Below are positions 48,811 to 58,736 of a DNA stretch of 64,000 nt, piece by piece. Position numbers and translations under genes: made by a program. The stretch spans positions 114,423,982 to 114,487,981 of the forward strand of contig NC_050097.1 in NCBI RefSeq assembly GCF_902167145.1. Direction: 5' to 3'. How positions within the stretch are numbered: position 1 is the first letter of the stretch; the number at the start of each line of letters is the position of its first letter. This stretch comes from Zea mays. Its lineage: Eukaryota > Streptophyta > Magnoliopsida > Poales > Poaceae. A model generated the notes under the pieces. The model saw only the letters and a program-made list of their open reading frames with translations, was not told the DNA's origin and did no database searches.

Positions 48811-51620
48811 TGTCACACCCGGTTTTAGAAGGCAAACCGAATGCGAACATGTACGTGCCAGGATCAACAATTCATGTACACATCAGTTACATAATCGGAC
48901 ATCATCACACATTGCTCAAATAATAACATAAAAGAGAGTAATAGTCTGATTACATCATGATGTCCGAGACATCCACATAGTTTTTAACAATTATCAAAGT
49001 GCGAAAACGAAACGTAGATAAACACGGCCTTCGCAGGCAGTCGACTGGGGGTTTGCCGCTAACCCATGACTAGAACTCATTATACTCTTGGAACTCCTGG
49101 AAATCCTCCATCACGACTTCATCTTCTCCTGAGCAGTGGTTGCAACGTGGAAAACCTGGGGGGTTGGTGTGTAAAGCAAGGGTGAGTACACATCAACATA
49201 CTTAGCAATTGTCCTGTTTGGCTGTAGTGGACTAGCTTTATGTGAAGTTAAGGTCAAGCAGTTTCTTTTTAGTTGGTCAGGTAATTATACTAGTAGAGAG
49301 CCAGGTTTTAGCATTAACCCAAGTTGTTAACCCAAAAGTACCCTTTCCAAACGGAAAGAATACCAGAAACCATAACCATAATCATAATCACAATAGAAAA
49401 CTAGCATTATCCTCATCATCATCTATAAACAAACTATCTCTGATCAATGTGTCTCTAATCAATGGAGCTCCCAAGGCCGCTCATAACCGCGAGCATGGCT
49501 GGTATATCAGTTTCATAACACTCTGCAGAGGTTGCACACTTCACCCACAAGCCGTGATTTACTTTTGCCTTGGGCCGATCAAACGCTTAAACACTACCAA
49601 GGTGAATAGGCAAGGTTTCACTATGTATCCTTTACAAAGATTCTCTGAGGCTGTAGCCGCGCGTTAGGTTTCCTAAATATACTGCACTCCTCCCCAAGGG
49701 GCAAACCACACTCTGCAGAGCGAGCCGCATACACCAAGCCCTATTGACGACACGACGGTGAAGCAAATTACACCTCAGTTCCTTAAATTATTTAGCTAAG
49801 GGCGTCCCATACCACCCTCATGGTTGTACTGTTTTCCCGGGTGGTCATCCAACGAACCAGTCCTTACGGAGAGGCACTCGAGAAACCGCTCGAGTCCCCT
49901 TAAAAGTCACAATGTCATCATCATAATCAAAAGAGAAAACAATGTATCATAAATAATCTCATCATGTTCATTGATTAGTGTGCAGCACTAGCATAGAGCT
50001 AAAACCAAAATGATCCAACCCACATAGGTAAACAAGGACATGATAAACAAAGCTAGTCAATCCTTAGGTATAAATTGTGTAAATGCAGGGTGTGAATTAT
50101 AAAATGAGTAGGACATAGATGGGTCAAGGGACACTTGCCTTCACCAACTAGCTGTTGCTCAAGGTCTTCACCTGCAACTCTTGCGGACTCTGCCAACTGG
50201 CCGTTATCTATACGAGTTCAAACATACATTCCACAATTTTAATACAAAACGAACAATACAGCACGTAGTAGAATATAACAAATAAGCAGAGGCTTGGCGC
50301 AGGGCTCGCACCTACGACTATGCGAGAAAGAGAAAACAACGGTCGAGGCCACGGTCAAAAGGTTATTACGCTAAGCGGCTACAGATTAAAGTACTTGCCT
50401 AAACATAACCATATTAATTTGACAATCGCGCTATGCATAAAAAAAGTTACGCAACACGTTTAATTATTATAAACAATTTAAGGTAAATTTAAAAGGATCA
50501 TCGCGCGGCGAAACGCACGACGGCACACGCGAACTAAACTGAAAATCGGGACGAGTTCCCGCGCGACGAGACGTGCGACAGCACACACTAACTAAGCTGA
50601 AAATAAAATGAGTCGTCGCGCGGCGAAGCGCGCGACGCAACACTTAGACTAAACTGAAATTAAACGAATCGTCGCGCAACGAAGCACGCAACGAGACACT
50701 TGAATTAAATACGAAAATAACGTAAAGTGTCGCGCGATGAAGCGCACGACAGCATACGCCATTTAAACTGAGTCTAAAACAAAACGCCACTTGACTGAAC
50801 GCACGATGCAACACATTAAATAATCTGAAATTGAAATGAATCGTCGTGCGACAAAGCGCGCGACGCAGCACACTAATAAATCTAAATTTAAAATGGATCG
50901 TCGCGCAACGAAGCGCGCTACGCAACACATAAATTAAACTAAATTTAAAAATAAATAAACTAAATTTTAAATGTTACGCGCTAGGCCTGCGCGCGCGGGA
51001 ATGGGACGGCACGCTCGGAGTGGGGGAGGGCACCAAGGGGGCGCGACCGGGGACGGCGCGGCCAGGGGGCGCGTGGCCAGGGACGACACGGCCTTGGAAC
51101 GACGCAGCCAGGGAGGGAGGAAGAGGGAGAGGAGAGGGGAAGAGAGGGGGGGAGAAGCTTACCTCGGGGCTCGATGATCAGCGACAACCGTCCACCGGAT
51201 CACACCTAGGGCAAGGGAGATGGAAGAGAGGGATAGGAAAGTTGCTGTGCGGGAAAAGAAAATGAGAGAGAGGAGGGGGCGCGCATGGGGGGTGAGGCAC
51301 CAGGGCGCGCGCGGCCAGGGCTAGGCCGGGCCAGAAATCCACTGCTCGCACGACCTCTAATCGAAATCAAATCGTGAACCGAAAACCGAAACGAGACGGA
51401 CGCACGATTAGACACAACATCAGACAAAAGAAATATGCTTCGGCATGATGCAACACCCATGTCAACTTAGGTTTTTGTTTACACGCGATATGGACACCAG
51501 TCTCTATACTGCTTTGAAAATTGGAAGAAGGGGCAAAACGAGAAGAGAAAAGAGAGTAACACCTAAATTTGGTGAGTATCGGAGAAGAAAAATTATACCC
51601 CTCAAATTTAGGGCGTTACA
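48811..51620 (-). repeat. 3' LTR of family B (2810 bp)
   Basis: In plus coordinates it runs TGTCACACCCGGTTTTAG to GGGCGTTACA. It contains the CG palindromic minisatellite and a G/A-rich stretch (50,995-51,330). Confidence 0.95.
50490..50960. repeat. CG-rich palindromic minisatellite in family B 3' LTR
   Basis: About eight units of 50-60 bp each combine TCGTCGCGCGACGAAGCGCG with an AT-rich spacer such as AACACTTAGACTAAACTGAA. The core is self-complementary (TCGCGCGA). Confidence 0.85.
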
Positions 51621-51637
51621 AACCTATCCCCCTTAAA
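51621..51637 (-). other. polypurine tract of family B
   Basis: On the minus strand TTTTAAGGGGGATAGGTT precedes the 3' LTR start TGTAACGCCC. Confidence 0.85.
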
Positions 51638-51656
51638 AGAACCTCGCCCTCAAGAT

Positions 51657-54600
51657 TCAAGGTTGGCCAGCAAAGAGTTCGGGATACTTGGCCATCAGAT
51701 CATCTTCACGCTCCTAAGTTGCTTCTTCCTCATAGTGGTGACCCCATCTGACTTTGCACATTCTAATAGTGTTCCTCCGGTTGACCCTATCTGCAGTCTC
51801 AAGAATCTGTGTTGGCTTCTCTATGTAGGTTAAGTCTTCTTGGACTTCTAGACCTTCCACTAGCAACTACTCCTCTGTCACACGCAGACACTTCTTCAAC
51901 TTAGACACATGAAAGACATCATGCACCGCTGACAAATCTTCTGGCAAACTGAGCTAATAGGCCACTTCTCCACGCTTCGCGAGAATATGATATGGACCAA
52001 CATATCGGGGTGCTAGCTTGCCTTTGACTCCGAACCTTTTGACTCCTCTGATAGGCGATACCTTCAGGTAGACAAAATCTCCCACTTCAAAATTCAGCTC
52101 CCTCCTCCTCGTGTCCGCATAACTTCACTGCCTTGATTGCACTATCTTTAGATTCTCCCAAACCATCTTGATGTTCTCTTCGGCTTTGAACAGAATGTCT
52201 GGCCCAAACACTTGCTTTTCTCCAGGCTGATCCCAATGCAACGGAGTTCTACAACTCCTCCCATAAAGAGCCTGAAATGGTGACATCTTCAAACTAGCTT
52301 GATAACTGTTGTTATAGGAGAATTCTGCATAAGGTAATCTCTTGTCCCATCCGGACTGATCTTGCAACGCACAGGCTCTCAACATATCTTCGAGGACTTG
52401 ATTAGTTCATTCAGTCTGGCTGTCGGTCTGCGGGTGATAAGCTAAACTGAAATTCAAATGTGTATCCAAAGCTTCATGCAACTGCTGTCAGAAATGAAAA
52501 GTGAAATGTGTTCCTCTGTCTGACACTATCTTCTTTGGCACACCATGAAGACAAATGATCCGGGACTTGTATAGCTCCACCAATAGTGCACTGCTGTAGC
52601 TAGTCTTGACAGGTATGAAGTGGGCTAACTTGGTCAAGCGGTCCACCACTACCCAAATGGAATCGTAGCCGACTCGAGTGCGAGGTAACCCGACTATGAA
52701 TTCCATCCCGACTTCATCCCATTTCCACTGAGGAATTCGCAACGGCTGCAACAACCCGGTTGGCTTCTGATGCTCTGCCTTGATCCTCTGACAACTGTCA
52801 CATATAGCCATGTGCTCTGCAATCTCCCTTTTCATTTCGTACCACCAGAATTTCTTCTTCAGATCCTAATACATCTTCTCACTTTCAGGATGTATGGAAT
52901 AAGCTATCTCATGAGCTTCCTTGAGGATCAACTCCCAGATAGACTGGACATTGGGAACACACAAACGGTCCTTCAACCATACCACACCTTCTGCATCCTC
53001 CCGAAAATCTTTGTCTCTTCCTTCTAGAATTAGTTGCCATATTTCATTGATCTTCTCATCATTATTCTGTGATTCCTTGATTTCCCGCTCTAAGGTGGGT
53101 TCTAACTCAACTGTTACTCCTCGCATGTTATTCAAAAATCCGAGGCTCAACCTGTCAAATTCTTTGGACAACTCATAAGGCATCGGGTGAGCGACCATCA
53201 TATTGACTTGACTTTTCCTGCTTAAAGCATCTTCTACCACGTTCGCTTTTCCTGGATGGTAGTGAATTTCCAATTCATAGTCATTGATCAACCCTAACCA
53301 TCTTCGTTGTCTCATATTCAGCTCCGACTGGATGAATATGTACTTCAGACTCTTGTGGTCTGTATAAACATCACACTTCTGCCCGTACAGATAATGCCTC
53401 CATGTCTTCAGTGCATGAACCATTGCTGCTAACTCTAGATCATGGATTGGATAATTCTTCTCATGAACCTTCAGCAGTCCAGACAAGTAAGCCACAACTC
53501 TAACCTCTTGCATCAATACACATCCCAAGCCAGTGTAGCAAGCGTCGCAATACACCGAGAAGGGCTTGTGCACATCAGGCAAGACTAAGACAGGCATTGT
53601 AGTCAACTTCTCTTTCAGCGCTTCAAAGGCCTCTTAGCACTTCTGGGTCCACTTGAACTCAACTTTGTTTGCTAGCAAGGTTGTCATCGGTCTCGCAATC
53701 TTCGAAAATCCTTCAATGAACCGCTGTTAATATCCGGCCATTCCAATGAAGCTCTTGATTCCTCGAGCATCTGTTGGCGCTTTCCAGTTCAGAATGTCTT
53801 CCACTTTCTTCAGATCCATAGACAACCCATCTTTGTTTATAATGTGACCCAATAACAGGACTTCATCAATCCAGAACTCGCACTTGCTCAACTTTGCATA
53901 TAGCTGGTGCTCTCGCAATCTCTGCAATACCATCTTCAAATGATCCACATGCTCCTCCTCACTTTGAGAATATATGAGAATATCATCAATGAATACCACC
54001 ACAAACTTGTTGAGATAATCCAGGAATATAATGTTCATCATATTCATAAAGAAGGCTGGCGCATTCGTCAGGCCAAAAGACATAACGGTGAACTCGTACA
54101 GCCCATACTTGGTAATAAATGTTGTCTTCGGGATGTCTGAAGGTCGGATCCTGAGCTGGTGATAACCTGACCTCAGATCTATCTTTAAAAACACGCTGGC
54201 CCCTCTCAGCTGGTCGAACAGATCTTCTATTCTGGGCAAGGGGTACTTGTTCTTGATTGTGACTTCATTCAGAGCTCGATAATCAATGCACATCCTCCTA
54301 GAGCCATCCTTCTTCTCCACGAACAGGACATGGGCGACCTAAGGTGAGGTACTTGGTCTGATGTAACCTTTCTCTGACAGCTCATCTATTTGCTTCTTGA
54401 GCTCAACCAACTCTAGTATGGATACCCTATAGGCTATTTTAGAAATGGGGACGGTGCCAGGAATAAGCTCTATGGCAAACTCAACTTTCCGCTCAGGTGG
54501 CATACCTGGTAAATCTTCCGGGAACACATCCGGAAATTCTGACACAACCTTGATAGTCTCGAGTGGATCTGCCTCCTTGCTATCAATAGCCATCTGGTGA

Positions 54601-54758
54601 CAACCTCCTTTCCTTGGCTTGGGTGAGACTAGCTCAGACACCACTTCTTCTCCTAGTGGGGACACCAACTTAACTGTCCTCTTATCACAGTTGATAACTG
54701 CTTGGTACTTATTTAGCCAATTTATCCCTAGGATAACATCTATTCCCTGAGTACCCAT
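51657..54758 (-). pseudogene. family B pol: protease tail, RT, RNase H, integrase, chromodomain (broken)
   Basis: Motifs in order from 54,758: VILGINWLNKYQ, FPDVFPEDLPGMPP, RT with [26 protein letters not shown] and [11 protein letters not shown] (near 53,985), RNase [16 protein letters not shown] and [10 protein letters not shown], integrase ICDSCQRIKAEHQKP, GMEFIVGLPRT, SDRGTHFTFHF and YAEFSYNNSYQ, then LKVSPIRGVKRFGVKG and a chromodomain-like VRWGHHYEEEAT tail to a stop at 51,657. Many in-frame stops are TAG where Gln or Trp is expected (e.g. between 54,320 and 54,339). The first integrase Asp appears as Glu (GMEF, usually GMDF). Pol is not functional. Confidence 0.92.
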
Positions 54759-54779
54759 TACTATGAGGTTAGCGGGAAA

Positions 54780-57060
54780 CTATACCCCCCTTATTTTCAC
54801 ACTTACATTCAAGCAAACACTATCGACTCAAACTTTTCCACCGGCTGAGTCAATTTGAATTGGTGTTGACATGGTGGTTATTGGAAGATTATGCGCTTCT
54901 ACCCATGATGCAGTAATAAATGAATGTGTTGCTCTAGTATCAAATAACATTTCTGCAAGATGGGATTCGACTGGAAACATACCTACTATCATGTCTGGTG
55001 TTTCCTGGACTGCTTCAGCCTCCAAATGGTTCAGTCTTCCATGGTTGTAACGTGTCTGGGCACGATTGCCTGCTCCTGGCTGAGACACATTCTGCTTTGC
55101 CGGGTCACTAGGGCCTGGTTGCTGCTGAGCTACCTTCTTTGGACAATGCATCACCCAATGGCCTTGCTCTCCATAATGGAAACATGCTCTGCCTCCTCCT
55201 TTCACTGGGGTTGCTTGACTGCTCTGGTTAGTTGCTGGGGTAGGAAGACGAGGTGCCTGCTGATTCTGCCTCTGGAACTTACTTCCTCCTGACTGACTGT
55301 TCTCGCGATACTGCTGCTGATGCTGAGGGTACTGCCTCTGAAACTGCTGTTGAGGCGGGCGCTGATTCTGCTTGAACTGCTGATGTGAGTTGCCTAAGAA
55401 ATGGGGGCGATTGCTGCTCCCAAGATGAGGTCCACCAATCTTGTGCTTGCAATCCTCCATCTCCTTGCGCTTTTTCTCTATCATGAACGCTCTATCGATT
55501 AGGTGCTGAAATGTGGGAAATGTATGGTTCATCAGCTGATAGTGCAGGGGATCGAGTAAGCCTCTCAAGAAACTATACTGCCTCTTGGCATCTATGTTGA
55601 CATCTTTAGGAGCATAGCGGGACATCTTCGGTACTCACTAACTAACATGGGCCCTTGCTTGAGCGCCAGAAATTCCTCTTTCTTCACTATCATCAGACCT
55701 GCTAGAACATGATACTAACGGAAATTATCTCTGAATTCCTCCCAAGTGATGGTGTCGGGGTTGGCAAGGGTGGCGAGGTAGGACTCCCATCAAGACTGAG
55801 TTGCTCCCCTCAACAGACAGGGACCATATAGAACCTTCTCTTTGTCATCACACTGAGCGGTGTGCAACTCCCGCTCCATGGTATAGGTGTACATTTGAGC
55901 CGGGCCTATTGGGACGGCCCGAAGCACAGAAAAAAAAGCATGGCCCAGGCACGACACGGTCCGAAATATTTTAGTGTTGGGCCGGCACAACCCAATATAA
56001 CATGTCGGGTTTGGGCCGAGGTCGCGGCCCATGGGCGGGCACGAGCACGAGCACGGCCCGTTTAAGGCAGGCACAAAATGTCCCATATAGAGGCACGAAA
56101 AGGCCCATATATTTATTAAAACCACACTTCATTCCACACTTTGATGTACTTGATAAAGAACACAAAACTAGAGATAATGCTAGTTAAATGTTTTTGTAGC
56201 TTTGAATTAGAGTATGTGATGTAATTTTACTTTTGTTATGAACATTAAATGATAAACTGAACTTACGAACTTTGTATAGAGTTGATTATACTTCTTTTTC
56301 CTTCTAACAAAATGATTTGTAAACGAGATAGTCATTGCATAGCTCTGGTAACTTTAATACAAATATTAAGTTTGCTTTTGTTCAAATTTATTTGGCTTAT
56401 ATTTTATTTGTTTTATTAAATTTGTTTTTAATTTAGGGCTCTGATGTGAATTTCGGACCCTGATGTGAATTTGGGCCAAAAACTGAATTTCGGGCCAAAA
56501 ATTGAATTTCGGGCCCTAATATGAATTTTGGGCCAAAAAATGAATTTCGGGCTTTTATAATTTCGGGCCGCCCGAAATGAGCCCGACACATTTAAGCAAT
56601 TACGTGCCGGGTCGTGGGTCGAGGGCTAGGCCCGTGGGCCGGCCCGGCACAGGTCGAAATTCAAACGGGTCGGGTCGACCCGAAATTCAAACAATACGGG
56701 CCTTTTCGGGCTTGGGCCGGGCCGGGCCGGGCGACCCGAATGTACACCTATACTCCACGGTACGCAGCTAATCTTCAGCATCCATGGGGTCAGCAAAGTG
56801 AGCGAACACTGGGGGATGACCTCTCATGAATTCAGCACGCTTATCTCTGGGCATCTGAGGCATCTGCACTTGCATCTAAGGTTGAGGTGGGGGCTATTGC
56901 TGCTTCATGGTGGCTAGATTCTGACCAATAGCTTGGACTGCCTGAGTCTGCATCAGAAACATCTGCTCTATTGTCATCGGGGCGGTGGTGGCAATTGCTG
57001 CTGAGGTGCCTGCTGCTCCTGCTGAGCACGCCTCCCTCCTCTGCGCCTGTTGTCTGACAT
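54780..57060 (-). pseudogene. family B gag and protease start, split by a hAT insertion
   Basis: ATG at 57060 opens MSDNRRRGGRRAQQEQQ, then poly-Gln/Pro. The capsid motif DPMDAED-LRTVERELH spans the hAT insertion at 55,882-56,752. A second capsid block (YAPKDVNIDAKRQYSFL) and a Gln-rich linker follow. The zinc knuckle is CFHYGEQGHWVMHC, where the second cysteine is Tyr. The protease motif is MLFDTRATHSF, where the Gly after Asp-Thr is Arg. Stops and frame changes occur besides. The broken knuckle and protease show this copy was dead independently of the hAT insertion. Confidence 0.9.
55882..56752. mobile_element. hAT-like non-autonomous transposon, 871 bp (TSD CTCCATGG/CTCCACGG)
   Basis: The ends TATAGGTGTACATTTGAGCC and, inverted, TATAGGTGTACATTCGGGTC form a 14-bp perfect inverted repeat. 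The 8-bp flanks CTCCATGG (55874-55881) and CTCCACGG (56753-56760) differ at one base; 8 bp is the hAT size. Both ends are dense in GGGCC/GGCCC words, the middle is AT-rich. Copies of GAATTTCGGGCC(A/C) repeat about six times at 56,450-56,580. No transposase is encoded. Confidence 0.85.
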
Positions 57061-57454
57061 CTGCGGAATGCAATCACACATCAGAACTGATCTTGCAAAT
57101 CTCGCATCATAAGAAAAGAGTATAGAATTCTTCCACAATACTGAACAGATAAGCATCTTCACTGACTCCCAACACAGGCAAACACAGCTTCTCGGATAAA
57201 GAGGAAAGTAGAGGTAAAAAGGCTTCCCAACTAGATAACTAATTTTATTAACATTAACAGATAAACCAAAGCGTAGGGAGTACCCACACTCTAGTGACAA
57301 TCATTACAAAGATCCAAATCCATCATAGTTCATCATGACAAGCATAAAAACACAAGATAAGCAAACTACCCTGACTAACTGAGACTAACTGAGAATAGGA
57401 ATAAGGCTAAGACTTCTATTTTAAACATTAATTACAAGATCCGACGCTGACAAT

Positions 57455-58475
57455 CTATGGTCCTAAATTTATCCTAGTCCTGCAGTCCGGGTTGCCATAG
57501 ACATGGTATCCACGCTGAGGTGAGCAGTACGGGTGCTGAGTCCCGACGGGGGCAGGAGAGCCATATGCTAGGTGACGGCGCTCCGCACGCTCAGCCCACA
57601 ACTAGACGATCTCAGCACGAGCCCTACTCAGATCATCTAAAGCGTGGTCCAGCTCCATGTTTAGCACAACGGCTAAGTTGACTGTGATGCTCAACCTAGG
57701 ATTGTCCTCACCAACAGGTGAGACAATCACGACTCCTGTGCTGCCAGGTGGACAACAGGGGTAATACCTCAGGTCAAGACCATAGGCCACCCCACTGAGC
57801 ACTGAGCAGTAGTGCGAAAGCGCATGCCATGCGACATCTTGCATGGCCACCTCATCTGAGTCCCGCTCAGAGAAAGAATAATGCTTCGAGCAGACCTCCG
57901 CACCCCGGAGACTATCCTCCAGACGGTGAACCAAACAAGTCGTCTCCCAGCAGTCTGGGTAAGCCCCGCAACTGTGATGGAAGACAACACAGCGATACTC
58001 GATGAACCAAGTGCGTCGGTCGAGTGCCTGGCGCAGCAAGGTGTCGAGCGCATCGTGGAAGCGACACCCGCGAGCGGCGTCACAAGTGATGGGTCGAGCA
58101 ACCCATCCCTCTGGCTCCTGCTCCTCCGAGAGGTTGGTGTTGTGGCTCGAGCTGCTGTCGTCGCCACCTCCGTAGTTGGGGGCTCTTCCAATAGCTACTC
58201 CAGTGGCCGGGACGCCCAGTGGTGGTGCAGGGGGCACCTCCAGCGGGGGCACGTGGGAGAAGCACTTCGCAGACTCTACCTCCTGCTAAGGCGAGGAAGA
58301 AGAGCCATGCTGCTCCAACAACTATCGCCGACGCTACTGCTCCTCGTGCAGGCGGTGGTGCAGCCTCTCTAAATGGCTAGACTAACCAGTGAACGGACAA
58401 TGAAGCGGACGCTCCGCGAGATGAGAGGGCAATAAGGAATGACTGACTTCCGTGTTGTGTGTCCAAGACGAGCCA
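57455..58475 (-). pseudogene. extra ORF between 5' LTR and gag of family B
   Basis: A long coding-like stretch lies upstream of gag in the same orientation. The best open part (58,252-57,602, 216 codons) has a Pro-rich start, a Ser-rich linker, a His/Cys-containing middle (VVFHHSCGAYPDCWETTCL) and an Asp/Arg-rich end (LDHALDDLSRARAEIV). The frame continues past a TAG at 57602 through ERRHLAYGSPAPVGTQ to TAG at 57455. Upstream it runs, with TAGs where Gln or Trp would fit and one frame change, to an ATG at 58475 (MARLGHTTRKSVIPY) preceded by TTTTGTAG, a possible splice acceptor. About 330 residues in the undamaged form. I recognise no domain; the 216-codon frame itself has no ATG start. It might be a lineage-specific extra gene or a captured host fragment. 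Confidence 0.6.
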
Positions 58476-58721
58476 TCTACAAAAGACGTCGTAAGCATAA
58501 GAGTGAGAACAGAACTAGTATGACCAGCAAGTAGACCATATAAAAAAATGGGAAATAGAACAAAACAAAATTTTCAGCAAGGTATAATATATATAATAAA
58601 ACATAGAATTGATCGATATGACCAACTTTTGAAGGGACACCAAGGTCAAGGTGAGAATAGGGGTCTATAATCCTTAGAACGGCCATTCTACCCTAGGTTA
58701 GCGGTCCTACAGTCAGCACAA

Positions 58722-58732
58722 CTTTGATACCA
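58722..58732 (-). other. primer binding site of family B
   Basis: The minus strand reads TGGTATCAAAG 4 bp inside the 5' LTR boundary, a tRNA-Met site with one difference from families A and C. Confidence 0.85.
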
Positions 58733-58736
58733 CTTG

